A stretch of DNA of 64,000 nt from Symsagittifera roscoffensis (Eukaryota > Xenacoelomorpha > Acoela > Convolutidae). The notes below the pieces were generated by a model, which was not told where the DNA came from, searched no databases, and worked only from the letters and a program-made list of their open reading frames with translations. This document shows positions 36,201 through 48,085 of this stretch, one piece after another. Position 1 is the first letter of the stretch; each line of letters starts with the position of its first letter. A program made the position numbers and the translations under genes. The stretch is taken from contig NC_087065.1 in assembly GCF_963678635.1 (NCBI RefSeq), positions 15,225,853 to 15,289,852 of the forward strand. Reading direction: 5' to 3'.

Positions 36201-38622
36201 GGTGGTTGAAAAACTTTACTTTTGTGGACTATCTAGGAGAACTGGAATTGTCCAAATTCTTTCTTTTGGTGATTGTAATTTATTTGTTGTAATTTGATCT
36301 ATATTATTTGTGTTTGAGCTTTCTTCCATTTCTTGTTTAGTTTAATTTGATGTGTTTTGTTTACTTTCCAACTTTTTGAGGTTCATTGTTTGTTTTGGTA
36401 GCAATTTGATTCAATTGGTGTTTCATATTCATTTTAGATATGAAGCATGTTTTGAAAATCATTTTTTTGCGTTTCGCTCTCATCATCGGTGGGTTCACAA
36501 TGTGTGTACTTTAATTGTAATTTTGAATTTTCTGTGTTTCCAATACCGGGACGGTCTGATTGAGTTTGTTCAGTTGATTCTACTTGCTTAATTTGAAGTT
36601 GATGTTTAGGTGTACTGCTTCTATACTTTTAGTGTGAACCTTTAGATGGTCTATTATTTCTATATGGCGACTGATAGTAATTCCTTTGTTGATTTGCGTA
36701 ATTAATATTTCGATTTCTGGAATTATCTCGTAACCTATTGTGATTATTGTTGTAGTTTGATCTATTGTTTGGATAGTTTTGTGATCTACTATCTGAGTTT
36801 TGTCGATTTCTTTTGTTTGAGTAGTTTCTGTTCCGATTATATAAAAAGTTTCTAGAACGGTCGTTCCAATAATATATATTCCGAGAAACTGAATTTCTAT
36901 GTTAATTTGAATAATGACTTCTATTTGAATTTGATCTTGAGTAGTTGTTTCGATACTAGTCATTTTGACTGTTAGATCTACTTTATCTATTCTGTGAGAA
37001 ATTTCGTGAATTTCTTTGATTTGGAGGTTGACGTCGATAAAAATAGATCTGTAAGGTAACCCATGTCTAGAGTTATTATATTTATCGGGGAGTGGTTTTC
37101 CTGAGCTGTTATTACTATGAACGTTTTTGTTTGGTAAATTTTGATCTTTTTTCATGTATTTAGAAAATGAATTATTTGTTTCTCTACATTTCTAAGGTTT
37201 TTTCTTAATATCTTGATGTTTTTGTCTGCATTCAGCAATGCTATGTCTATATCTACAAAAATATTTACACCATTTTCAGAATGATGATTGTTGAAATTTG
37301 GATTTTTCTAGTAGATATTTTTTAATTGAGTGATTTTTTTTGCTAATTTATTTACAGAGTCATTAATATTGTTTATTTGTGAAGTTGTTGTTTGATTGTT
37401 GTTTAGGTTTCATAGTTTCATTTTTTCCGTTTCTTCCAATTTCATAGTGATTTCAGCTTGTTTTAGATTATCTACTAATTTTTCGGAAATCTATATCGAG
37501 TTCTCGCCTTGATGATGAACGTGATGGTCTCTTTTTTATTGCTATTTTACGTAGTTGTGGTGTTAGAGTCAGCATTAGAACTTCTGTGAATTTCGTGTCT
37601 TTGTAACCATGCGTATTAAGTAAATATGTTGCTCTTAGTAATGTTTCAATTCTTACTGCGAAATGTTAAATTGTTTTTTTAGGGAGGCTACAAATTTCAT
37701 TGATTGGAACTTTCTGATGTTGTTTATTTCTTTCAGAGTCGAACAACTTTGAGATTTTTTCCAGTCTGATGTCTGATTTAATATCTATAGATAAAACTGA
37801 AAACATTTTTTGGGTTGCAGCATCAAGTTTGGATTAGAGCTGGTCGTCTATCTATCCAGTTTGGATGAAATGGCGTAATAACTGGCACATGTCCAATATT
37901 CAAAATTAAATTAGCTGTAATTAAGTTAGCATTTCATCAATTTTCTACTGAGTATTCAGGATCTGTTCCTGTGAATATCATCAGTGTTTTATTTGAAGAT
38001 ATTGTTGATCTACCCATAAGGTATGGATTCAAAGTCATTTCGGCGTTGGAGTGATTTTGCCGCATTTGGTTTTTAAGAAAAAAATTTTTATGTTGTGTTT
38101 TAGTAATTTCTTGTTGTTGTAAAAAGTATGGTAGTGGAATTTCATTTTGCAGCGTTGGTTGATAACTTTGTGTGTTCATGTGATTTTGTGATTGCAATTT
38201 TTTTTCTTTTATATGATGCTGAGTTTTGTCTTGGAGGAAAGGTTTGTTTGATTGTCGTATTGTTCAATCCGTGTATATAATTCAAAAAGGTCTGGTTGAT
38301 AAATAGGATCTGGTTGATCAATTTTTCAGTTACTGTTTTGTTGATTCGTGTTGAGTAGTTGTTGGTTTTGACTAAAACCATCTTTATTTTATGAAAAATG
38401 TGGTTGATTTCTTGTAAAAAAAAATTTTGTGATTTTTGTTTTGTTGGAAGAACGGGGGAAAACTTTCGCTAGGATCCACTTTGGCTCATTTTTGATCGTT
38501 GAAAAAACTGAATGAGTGACTTTTTGTGGTACTTGTTGAATGTAGTTTTGTGCCTGCGGCTGCTTTTGGCTATTTGTATAGGGAGTTTTGCTATTTTTTT
38601 TGCAATTTTTTTTTACTATGGT
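36200..38622 (-). pseudogene. gag remnant, copy H
   Basis: Reading down from 38,622: an N-terminal Gln/Asn/Thr-rich part with open frames 38,142-38,381 (TNNYSTRINKTVTEKLINQ) and 37,937-38,197 ending MIFTGTDPEYSVEN and a stop; a Retrotrans_gag-like capsid stretch about 37,830-37,500 (SVLSIDIKSD, LFDSERNKQHQK, LTPQLRKIAIKKR); a degenerate CCHC knuckle about 37,285-37,240 (CKYFCRYRHSIAEC, first spacing altered); then an Asn/Arg/Ser-rich tail starting MKKDQNLPNKNVHSNN at 37,155. Stops and frameshifts break capsid and tail; a 4-base difference from copy I near 36,785 puts the end of the 191-codon frame out of register. It would have formed the retroelement particle. Confidence 0.75.
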
Positions 38623-40016
38623 CTGTGTGTATATGGCAAGGCCAAGTTTTTTCCTGCTGTCTATACACTATGTAAGTTTGGGAATTTCATCAAAATTAGT
38701 TGAAATTAGTAGTGTAAATTCTATGGTTTGGGTTTGATTTTTGTGTGAATAGGAAAATTATTGGTTTTTGATCTGTAATTAGAACTGTTGGTTTTTTTGA
38801 TCGAATAATTAAAAATTCATATTCAGTGAGAGTATATATTATAGCTGTGCATTCTCTCATGATGGTGGAGAGTCTAAGCTCGGCTTGTGCAAATAATCCT
38901 AAATTTGTTGAGATACGTTTTGTTTTGTTTCTACCTTTGTGTGATTGTAACAAGGCTGCGCCAGTTCCAAAATTTGAAGTGTCACACATAGCGTAAAATG
39001 GCTGATATGGGTATGGGATCGTATTTGATATCTTCGAAACGTTTTTGATGTTCTATTGTCCATTCAAAACTAGTTTGTTATCTAAGTATATTATAAAACG
39101 GTCTTAAAAATAACTGAATTTTTTAGACATATTTACTTCCAAAATTAGGCATTACAAAAAATTCCTAGACATATTTCTTTTTGATGGAAGTTGAAGTTTT
39201 AATATAGCATCTACGCGAAATTTTAATTGGATGGTTGTTTTTATCCGTCAAAAATAAGTCCAAGGATTTTAACACGGGTAAAAAAATTGTGATTTGTCAG
39301 GGGCTGCTTTCAAAATTGTATAAGTAAGATTTGGTGATATTCATCTAATACTTTAAGCATTTCCTTTTTTATTTTTTGATTGCACAAAAGTATCGTCTGG
39401 ATAGATTATCACATTTTACTGAGATTAAGTTCTCGAAAAGTTTTGCTCATAAATGCTGAAAATTCTGCTGGTTCTACGGAAATTCAAAAGAAAAGTCTAT
39501 TAAATTCGTATTGTTGATTTCAAATGACGATTTGTGTTAGGCATCGTGACTGTTCGTCTGGTGGCATTTGAATGTTTGCGTTGTTCAAGTCAGCTGTTGT
39601 GAAGTATTGTCCATTTATTTTAGTGAGTATCGCTTTAATTGGTTCTGTAGGCTAATTACATTTGGAGTCTATCTTGCGTCGAAAACAATTTTTAATGATT
39701 CACTTTTAGCGAGGATGATAACGGGATTTATAAATGTGTTTCCCTTTGCATGTTCTTTTTTGTTAACTGGTGAAATGATTTCGTATTGTTCTAGAATACG
39801 TAGTAACCTATTCACTTTATCTTGATGGTCGTTTGGAACTTTACTTGCTCGTTGTTTTTTGAAAACTGCGTCAGGTTTTAGATGTAGACGTAGTGGTAAT
39901 TTTACTTTTCCAACATCAAATTTAGATGTGGCATAAACCATTGGGTACTTGAGTAAAAAGTCTGCTAATTGTTCAAAATCTTGTTGGATGATCTGAGAGT
40001 GTAGAAAAATGAACAT
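38623..40016 (-). pseudogene. RT-RNase H fragment, copy I (RT box YPDD)
   Basis: RT N-terminal block in a 115-codon frame (39,669-40,016) with LRLHLKPDAVFKKQRASKV and EQYEIISPVNKKEHAKGNTF, box Tyr-Pro-Asp-Asp at 39,392-39,403, RNase H in a 97-codon frame (38,696-38,989) with CDTSNFGTGAALLQSHKG, IMRECTAIIYTLTEYEFLII and KPIIFLFTQKSNPNH. It is the most divergent RT copy. Its left edge (38,622) is a breakpoint into the gag 5' region of copy H. Confidence 0.85.
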
Positions 40017-40600
40017 TATGAGAAATTTTCAATGGTCATTTAGGTTTACTGAAAATTGAAAATTTGCATTAAAATAAGGTGTTTTTGTAAAGCAGTCCAT
40101 GTTTCGCTTTGAGTCACTAGTTATTTTGTTAATTGATATTTCTTTATTGAGGATTGTTGATTGGCAAATATCTAATAATTGTAGAATATTACTTACTCAA
40201 AGTGCTCTTTCTTCTATTGGATTCGCAATATGGTTTTGCATTGGTTTCGCAATATTTTAGAAACCCTAGGGATAACGTGATTTTGTATGGTGAATTGTTT
40301 TATACGTGTAGAGAGATTGTATCTGAACTTGTAATTTTGTGTATTTGATGGATGAAACTGTTACTCGAAAAAAACTTTTGGATTGGTTTAAAATCGAGAT
40401 CAGACATTAACGTTGTCGTTGTTCATTTTGATCGAAATTATATTGATGAATTTGATTTTTTGATAAATATATTCATTTCTTGATTATGGTTTCAGGTGTT
40501 TTCGTTCATGGTTGTATACAGGGTAGAATTTTGAGAAAAATTGAGGTTGTTCATTAAGTCTTTGAAAGATTGTCAGGGATGTTTTATTCATTCTTGTATA
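40017..40600 (-). pseudogene. Protease-RT linker and junction debris
   Basis: Minus-strand sequence homologous to 19,600-19,850 (between RT and protease) runs to about 40,350. The stretch 40,350-40,600 has no counterpart elsewhere in the window and shows no frame. Confidence 0.4.
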
Positions 40601-41050
40601 TTTATCTTTTATTAGTAACTTGCCATTAAGGAAATTAATAGTGGGAATATAATTAGTTATAAATGATGTTCCAACAATATTGTGTTTTAAATCTGTAATA
40701 TGGAATTTTTGTTAGTAGGATATTTATCTTTTATTAGTAACTTGCCATTAAGGAAATTAATAGTGGGAATATAATTAGTTATAAATGATGTTCCAACAAT
40801 ATTGTGTTTTAAATCTGTAATATGGAACTTTTGTTTGAAGGATTTATTTAAAAGTTTATTCTAATGCATTGTTCGAGTTGAAACAAAGAGTAATTGAATT
40901 CTTCCAAAATGTGTTAAAATTGATCCTTGTGGTGTAGCTAATTTCCTTGATGTTTTTGAAGGTGACAATTTTGGGTGCAAAATCTGTATTTCATTCCATG
41001 TGGGAATGTTTATAATCTTTGATTTTGCACCTGAGTCTTGAAAAAGTTAA
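40600..41050 (-). pseudogene. Aspartic protease fragment, copy I (DSGA intact)
   Basis: Asp-Ser-Gly-Ala codons at 41,026-41,037, followed by the same protease body as copy H and the same 122-base tandem duplication (starts at 40,637 and 40,759), here with both units complete. The sequence is nearly identical to copy H, being part of the 4.86-kb tandem. Confidence 0.75.
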
Positions 41051-44000
41051 TTTCAAGGTCTGGTGGTTGAAAAACTTTACTTTTGTGGACTATCTAGGAG
41101 AACTGGAATTGTCCAAATTCTTTCTTTTGGTGATTGTAATTTATTTGTTGTAATTTGATCTATATTATTTGTGTTGAGCTTTTTTCCATTTCTTGTTTAG
41201 TTTAATTTGATGTGTTTTATTTACTTTCCAACTTTTTGAGGTTCATTGTTTGTTTTGGTAGCAATTTGATTCAATTGGTGTTTCATATTCATTTTAGATA
41301 TAAAGCATGTTTTGAAAATCATTTTTTTGCGTTTCGCTCTCATCATCTGTGGATTCACAATGTGTGTACTTTAATTGTAATTTTGAATTTTCTGTGTTTC
41401 CAATACCGGGACGGTCTGATTGAGTTTGTTCAGTTGATTCTACTTGCTTAATTTGAAGTTGATGTTTAGGTGTACTGCTTCTATACTTTTAATGTGAACC
41501 TTTAGATGGTCTATTATTTCTATATGGCGACTGATAGTAATTCCTTTGTTGATTTGCGTAATTAATATTTCGATTTCTGGAATTATCTCGTAACCTATTG
41601 TGATTATTGTTGTAGTTTGATCTATTGTTTGGATAGTTTTGTGATTTCTTGTCTTTGTGAGTTTTGTCGATTTCTTTTGTTTGAGTAGTTTCTGTTCCGA
41701 TTATATAAAAAGTTTCTAGAACGGTCGTTCCAATAATATATATTCCGAGAAACTGAATTTCTATGTTAATTTGAATAATGACTTCTATTTGAATTTGATC
41801 TTGAGTAGTTGTTTCGATACTAGTCATTTTGACTGTTAGATCTACTTTATCTATTCTGTGAGAAATTTCGTGAATTTCTTTGATTTGGAGGTTGACGTCG
41901 ATAAAAATAGATCTATAAGGTAACCCATGTCTAGAGTTATTATATTTATCGGGGAGTGGTTTTCCTGAGCTGTTATTACTATGAACGTTTTTGTTTGGTA
42001 AATTTTGATCTTTTTTCATGTATTTAGAAAATGAATTATTTGGTTCTCTACATTTCTAAGGTTTTTTCTTAATATCTTGTTGTTTTTGTCTGCATTCAGC
42101 AATGCTATGTCTATATCTACAAAAATATTTACACCATTTTCAGAATGATGATTGTTGAAATTTGGATTTTTCTAGTAGATATTTTTTAATTGAGTGATTT
42201 TTTTTGCTAATTTATTTACAGAGTCATTAATATTGTTTATTTGTGAAGTTGTTGTTTGATTGTTGTTTAGGTTTCATAGTTTCAATTTTTCTGTTTCTTC
42301 CAATTTCATAGTGATTTCAGCTTGTTCTAGATTATCTACTAATTTTTCGGAAATCTATATCGAGTTCTCGCCTTGATGATGAACGTGATGGTCTCTTTTT
42401 CATTGCTATTTTACGTAGTTGTGGTGTTAGAGTCAGCATTAGAACTTCTGTCAATTTCGTGTCTTTGTAATCATGCGTATTAAGTAACTATGTTGCTCTT
42501 AGTAATGTTTCAATTCTTACTGCGAAATGTTAAATTGTTTTTTTAGGGAGGCTACAAATTTCATTGATTGGAACTTTCTGATGTTGTTTATTTCTTTCAG
42601 AGTCGAACAACTTTGAGATTTTTTCCAGTCTGATGTCTGATTTAATATCTATAGATAAAATTGAAAACATTTTTTGGGTTGCAGCATCAAGTTTGGATTA
42701 GAGCTGGTCGTCTATCTATCCAGTTTGGATGAAATGGCGTAATAACTGGCACATGTCTAATATTCAAAATTAAATTAGCTGTAATTAAGTTAGCATTTCA
42801 TCAATTTTCTACTGAGTATTCAGGATCTGTTCCTGTGAATATCATCAGTGTTTTATTTGAAGATATTGTTGATCTACCCATAAGGTATGGATTCAAAGTC
42901 ATTTCGGCGTTGGAGTGATTTTGCCGCATTTGGTTTTTAAGAAAAAAATTTTTATGTTGTGTTTTAGTAATTTCTTGTTGTTGTAAAAAGTATGGTAGTG
43001 GAATTTCATTTTGCAGCGTTGGTTGATAACTTTGTGTGTTCATGTGATTTTGTGATTGCAATTTTTTTTCTTTTATATGATGCTGAGTTTTGTTTTGGAG
43101 GAAAGGTTTGTTTGATTGTCGTATTGTTCAATCCGTGTATATAATTCAAAAAGGTCTGGTTGATAAATAGGATCTGGTTGATCAATTTTTCAGTTACTGT
43201 TTTGTTGATTCGTGTTCAGTCGTTGTTGGTTTTGGCTAAAATAATCTTCTTTTTCGGAACAATGTGGTTGATTTCTTGTAAAAAAGTTTTTTGTAATTTT
43301 TGTTTTGTTGGAAGAACGGGGGGAAACTTTCGCTAGGATCCACTTTGGCTCGTTTTTGATCGTTAAAAAAACTGAATGAGTGACTTGTTGTGGTACTTGT
43401 TGAATGTAGTTTTGTGCCTGCGGCTGCTTTTGGCTATTTGTATAGGGAGTTTAGCCATTTTTTTTTGCAAAACAATTTTAACTATGGTCTGAGAAAATAT
43501 TTCTGTTGTCTGTTTTTTATTTATTTGTTTGTCGTGTTTTCGTTACTCTTCTAATTGTTTGATAATCCATTTGTGAGTGTTTTTGGGCAACAGATGGTTT
43601 TACTGTGGTTGACCGGGGAAATGTAGTGTTTTTATGTGATGTTGTAAGTGTAGGATGAATGGGAGAAATGCTTTGTTGTGTTGTTGCGAGCATTGTTTCA
43701 ACTAGTTCATCAATTATAAAATGTGATGGAGTTTAAACATCTTGTAATGTAAGATTTTTTGTGGCATTTAGGGTTTCTTGTGTATTAATGAATGTGGAAA
43801 TTCAACTATTGTTTTATGTTCTATCAGCAAACATTGCATTATAATTTAAAGGTATGGCATCAATAGTAAGTGGAGTTATTTTTACATAGTCTTTATGTAC
43901 AGAAATAATAGTGATTGCTGCATTTGATAGATCGGTTGTGATATTAATAACTGAGGGATGAGACCAATCAGTGTCCAAAACTTATTCTTTTTGGTTTGTT

Positions 44001-44470
44001 AATACGGTTCCATCGTTTGTACTTCGTGGTCGGGAACTTTTTCTTGATTATGCAATGAAATCAATGTTGTGGACAAAATTATCAATTAACCTTGCAAGTA
44101 TTCCTTGTAGGTCATGTTTCACTTTGTGTGAAATGTCAGTACTAGTAAAAACTTTTACGGGTTGTATCTAGTAATTTTGAAAAAATAAATAAAATTCTTG
44201 TCTTAAGTTGAGTGTCGGGATGTTTGAGATGCTAATTCATTTTGTGTTTCTTTTAGTTCTAATATAGATACATAGCTACAAACTGTAGAAAAAACTTCGT
44301 TTGTAAATATTGAAATTGCTCTTTGTGATTTTTTTATGTTGTTTATTTTTTGTATATTCTGTGAGGACTTTCGAGATTTCTATAACTATTTCATCTTTAG
44401 TATTTAGTTTGATTGTGGTGCTGAGATTTCGATTGTGAATATAGCAAAATATGAAGTAAAATTATATATG
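41050..44470 (-). pseudogene. gag remnant, copy I, with long N-terminal region
   Basis: From 43,480 down it duplicates copy H: N-terminal Gln/Asn region, MIFTGTDPEYSVEN frame (42,801-43,061), capsid part, knuckle (about 42,150-42,105) and tail; in the tail the 176-codon frame 41,489-42,019 stays in register with RSNYNNNHNRLRDNSRN and QRNYYQSPYRNNR. Above 43,480 an extra N-terminal stretch is readable in pieces: KVLTEYTKNKQHKK and SIFTNEVFSTVCSYVSILEL (about 44,390-44,240), HDLQGILARLIDNFVHNIDF (about 44,130-44,060), TDWSHPSVINITTDLSNAA (about 43,975-43,915) and a Thr/Ser/Gln-rich part near 43,680-43,530. At least six stops occur. A matrix-like N-terminus of gag is my reading; residual env from an upstream element is possible. 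Confidence 0.6.
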
Positions 44471-44539
44471 TTTTAAGAAAGTGATCAAGATTTTTTCGTT
44501 TTAATCTTAGTAGTATGTGTTGGAGCCAATTCGTCCGGT

Positions 44540-45000
44540 GGGTGATGACCCCCATGTATTTACATAGGCTATAGAGTATCCGGTCATCACGCTATGTATT
44601 AACATAGGGAATAGAGTCTACAATGTATTAAGATAGGAAATGGTAAGGTTTCAGTGTGATGGTAAGTGAATGGTAAAAAAACGGTATTTTTGTCAAGTTT
44701 TTTTTGCATAAATCTCGGCGCGCGTTATCTAATGGGTACAAATTATTGATGTAACACGTGGGAATAGATATTCCAGTGTATTAAGATTAGTCATAGTTTC
44801 AGATGGTAAGATGGTAAGTTTCTTACCATGTTTTAAGATAGTGTTTAGATTTCCCATGTATTAGGATAGTGTATCAATATCCCTATGTATAAGGGTTAGA
44901 AATTCATTGTATTAACATAGGGAATAGGTTTCCCAATGTATTAAGTTAGGGAATGGTAAGGTTTCAGTGTGACGGTAAGAGAATGGTAAGAAAAAAAGAT
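44540..45000. repeat. Palindromic 16-bp repeats at the left end of DNA-element unit 1
   Basis: About nine degenerate copies of CTATGTATTAACATAG or its variant (a)tgtattaagataggg occur, in clusters at 44,550-44,640, near 44,785 and at 44,825-44,955. The best copies are self-complementary. They alternate with GGTAAG-rich words (atggtaaggtttcagtgtgatggtaag), and a module of about 300 bases carrying both is itself repeated (44,630 and 44,940). The same arrangement occurs at 56,874-57,020. They resemble iterons or terminal binding sites of a replicating element. Confidence 0.7.
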
Positions 45001-46205
45001 GTTTTTTTTGGATTTTGTGTGGAAATGTCTAGTTTTTTCGCAAACATCACGGCATGTAATTTTTGAGTATTACGTGTAGATTGGGTAATGAAGGTATTAT
45101 ATTTTTTGGTTCTTGGTAAATCAATGGTAAGATGTGCAAAAAATTGGAAAATTTTATCAAAAAATTTGAATTTTTTTCAAAAAAATTCAAAACACCATAA
45201 GATTTGGTTTAATTTGACTTTATACCTATTTTATCACAATTGTTTATCTTTGAAACAGTACTCCATCTAGCTGAAACCTACTGAAAATTTGATAAAAAGA
45301 CGTAAATTTAAAATTATCTCTAAACTCTTAATATATTAAATTGAGTTTCTATCTCAAACTGAAAATTTCTTAGTTTCTGCTTCGTCTACTATTTTCCCAC
45401 TCAATTGAGTTTCTTCCCAATTAAATGAGTTCACTTGAAAATTGAGTTTTAGATTTAAAAATGTATCATTTCAACAAACGTTCATTAACCCGAAGCAGAA
45501 TTGATACCATAAATCCTTTTCTAAAAAATTTTAAATGATTTTCGCAACCTGATAACTGTAGGTTGCTGTCACAACTCTGAATTTCTATTTTGAATTAAAT
45601 TTTTGGTTGAGAATGTATTATTTTAACTTGAAGTTAAAATTAGCAAGAACATATATTTTTTTATCTTTTCTAGGTCAGTTATGAATTTCTTTTCTGAAAT
45701 CGTCAAAAACAGTAGAAAATCATAATTCTGAATAAATCAGCCCTCAATATCTGCTTATAAGTGTACTACTCTATGGACACTTTTACAAGCATTAAAAAAG
45801 GAGAACTTTAAAATAGTAACTAGGCAAAACCTTTCAGTTAGTTGATGTTTCATGAATATCCAGTTTTTTTTAAACAAAATTTCAACGAATACTTAAGCAC
45901 TCATTAGCATATGTAGTCACATTTACTACAAAATTATTGCAACAAAATCTCCGCAAGCTTGTAACCAATGGATTTATTACTGTAGATAAAAGATTTTCGG
46001 ATCGATTCCCATTGAAATTTTCACAAAAATTTGAACTCGATTGTTGCTGGTTTTATCATCAGTCAGAACCTTTGAATAAAAAAATGACAGATCCAGAATA
46101 GTGATGAAAACACTGTATGATTCTTACTATAGTTTTTTCAAATTTTTTTATAGACTTTTCAGATTCAGTCAAAATTATTATTCAAAGTATTTTCTCTTAG
46201 GTTTT
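45000..46205. other. Non-coding AT-rich region shared by both units
   Basis: No ORF is supported. 45,120-45,280 matches 57,160-57,350, and 45,500-46,205 matches 60,570-61,270 (for example ataccataaatccttttctaaa and aaccaatgga). Between those two blocks unit 2 carries 3.2 kb of extra DNA. Confidence 0.55.
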
Positions 46206-46209
46206 TTTG

Positions 46210-46464
46210 TTAAAAATGTATTAGTTTTACCTTCTCTTGGAGTGTTTTTCGAGACTGCTGAGCACATAATTTATCATTATGTTGACAGGAATAATGCTTC
46301 TTCTTCATGTGATTAGTGAGTTGATTGTTGTTATATGTATAAAAGTTACAACTGGAACACTTTAAAACGCCACAGTGCTTACGATGTCTTGAAGCGGCTA
46401 AGCGAGTGTAATCTCTACCACATTCGAGACATGCAACTCTTTTGTTTCTATTCAGTGACGGCAT
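46210..46464 (-). CDS. Small two-zinc-finger protein, related to the polymerase N-terminus
   Basis: An 84-codon frame starts at an ATG (46,464) preceded by a TATA box, TTTATAAAT on the minus strand at 46,495-46,503, about 31 bases upstream. The product begins MPSLNRNKRVACLECG. Finger 1 is CLECGRDYTRLAASRHRKHC, a C2HC/C2H2 type. Finger 2 is C-x2-C-x12-H-x4-H (CSSCNFYTYNNNQLTNHMKK...H). After it comes a Cys/Gln-rich end QSRKTLQEK. The same MPSLNRN-type start and fingers open the polymerase-B-like gene at 54,592. Codons near the end form AAG|GTAAAA, a good splice-donor context also present in the unit 2 copy, so the true protein may continue by splicing. The frame is intact here. Function: probably nucleic-acid binding; regulator or polymerase isoform unknown. 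Confidence 0.65.
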   Translation of the reverse strand: MPSLNRNKRVACLECGRDYTRLAASRHRKHCGVLKCSSCNFYTYNNNQLTNHMKKKHYSCQHNDKLCAQQSRKTLQEKVKLIHF

Positions 46465-46494
46465 CTCAATAAGTAAAGAAAGAATGAATAGGAG

Positions 46495-46985
46495 ATTTAT
46501 AAAATCCCAAATTTTCAAATCAGAAGAGTTGAATAGTCTCGAAAAATGAATAAAAGTGAATAAAAACAGCAACTTTCTTAATCAATTGAGCTTAACGTGA
46601 AAGAAAATCAGAATCCAACTGAAATAAGAATCGTCCAAACCAACCATGGAATTTCAAAAGTGTCAAACAATCAGAATCGGGCATTACTGATATCAGCTGA
46701 AATAAGAATCATCCAATCCAACTATGGAATTTCAAAGGTATCAACCAATCAGAACCGAGCTTCAATGGTCATGGAATGTATGGCAAATTTAATTTCAACT
46801 GATCAGATTTGAGCTCTACTTCTCATGAATTTTTCAATAATTTTGATACCAAACAATCGAGCATTCCTTCACAGGTAATTTTTGTGGTAATAACCAATCA
46901 GAGTGAAGTATTCACAGATTTTGAAGTACTTTGTAGATCAGAACCAAATTATGTTTATGAAACTTCCCAATCAATCAGTTTTATT
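46495..46985 (-). promoter_or_regulatory. TATA box and repeated CTGATTGG boxes upstream of the zinc-finger gene
   Basis: TATA at 46,495-46,503. Upstream, direct repeats of roughly 70 bases carry, on the + strand, caatcagaatcgg, accaatcagaaccgagc and accaatcagagtg (about 46,664, 46,743, 46,892) and a catggaatttcaaa(a/g)gt word. In the sense direction each is CTGATTGG(T), a CCAAT box in inverted orientation. The same boxes, in the same sense orientation, precede the unit 2 copy and the genes at 52,749-53,240 and 54,592. Confidence 0.6.
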
Positions 46986-47307
46986 GAATTTTTTTAAAAT
47001 ACCAACATATACAATTGACATCAACCTGAGATTTCTTGTCTGGTTTATACTATTTTTTCAATTCTCAATTCGAATTTTGAAGTTTCGGTCAAAGTTTTTT
47101 TTGATTTCTTCTATTTCTGACCAGTGAAAAAAAATTACCAAAATAAACAATTTTATCACTTTATTTTTTGTTTATTGTAATATAAACAACTGGAAGTGTT
47201 TTAAATTTAGATAATTGATCAAAAGATATTCTGACAAATCTTGATTTTGTATTTGTATCAAATTGAAAACAGTAATCTACATGGTGTTCCTATCTTCAAT
47301 TTTTGTT

Positions 47308-47571
47308 TCATAGGCTCTTCCCTTTTTGTTTTTTACTGACCGACCACTCAATTTGAGTTAATTCTTCCAAATAAAAACATTGTCGATAAATCTGGCAGTA
47401 CTCTTCTTTTCTGAAATCTCCTCTCCATCTTTTAAACAAAATTATTGAACTTTCTGTGTTTCTATACAAGTTAAAACTAATGCAATCTCCATCAACGTCA
47501 TCTGTTTACCACTCTTGTAGCTTTTTTTAGTAGTTCAAACTTAAAGTCTGATAAATTTCTATTTCAGACAT
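47308..47571 (-). pseudogene. Small DDVDGD protein, unit 1 copy (two stops)
   Basis: From ATG at 47,571 (MSEIEIYQTLSLNY) the frame runs to a natural-looking stop at 47,308, interrupted by two TAA codons at a Tyr and a Trp position that unit 2 keeps. The core reads TDDVDGDCISFNLYRNTESS, KRWRGDFRKEEYCQIYRQC and YLEELTQIEWSVSK. Length would be 88 residues. The family is not recognised by name. The alternation of beta-type stretches and the closing LEEL..IEW resembles small PC4-like single-strand DNA-binding proteins, which is inference only. Confidence 0.55.
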
Positions 47572-48085
47572 TGAAAACGCCTTTGATAGAAACATTTTTT
47601 ACTGAAATAAACAAAGAAACTTGAGAAACTCGAATTGTTGTCGTAATATAAATTTATTTTGACGTAACAGTCACCATCAAAGGTTTTTCCCTTATTTAGA
47701 AGCCAATTAGTTTTTAGGAAATTCACGCAGCCAATCAAAACTTGAAATTTAGGCGAATAAAAATGAATATCAGAAATTCGGAAAATAATGATAATGTTTT
47801 CAACTACTTTCTTGTTTGTAATTTTGTTCAAATAAGGCAATACTTACTTAAGTTTATAGGTTTAGATATAATCAGTAACTAAATAAAATTTTATATAATT
47901 TCTTAAACATATACTGGAAAATCAATTGATGATTCGATAGCGTTCTATGTCAATATTGATTAAGTTGTATGTTTTTTTTTAACATTTCCTCGGATATCCT
48001 ATCTCTAAATATGCACTTCCGTGACAAAACACAGTATTGAACCAATAATATTTGAATTTCCAAAAATACAAAACATCACAAAGCA
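47572..48085. other. Intergenic region, unit 1
   Basis: The 93-codon minus frame at 47,559-47,840 overlaps the start of the preceding gene and corresponds to the N-terminal extension of the 110-codon frame at 62,340-62,672 in unit 2, but its translation differs after the first residues. I treat it as upstream DNA. No other feature seen. Confidence 0.4.

Larger units (their letters stand above)
35776..43486. repeat. 4.86-kb tandem duplication (gag-protease-RT-RNase H)
   Basis: 35,776-38,622 and 40,637-43,486 are near-identical at an offset of about 4,861-4,864, with the RT-RNase H copy I in between. The right boundary is at ctatggtctg (38,622 and 43,484), after which the two copies diverge completely. 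Confidence 0.92.

Noticed and set aside
36580-37155. 191-codon minus ORF with Ile/Thr-rich end as a novel protein
   Set aside because: The first 120 codons agree with the frame of the sister copy, but that frame is itself shifted relative to the Asn/Arg-rich gag tail; a 4-base difference near 36,785 explains the odd Ile/Thr composition.
44500-44560. Primer-binding site or 5' LTR of the gypsy element (TGGCTCCAACACA on the minus strand near 44,522)
   Set aside because: No matching LTR was found at the left end (2.0-2.9 kb) and the adjacent repeats clearly belong to the DNA element, so the match to a tRNA end is not supported.
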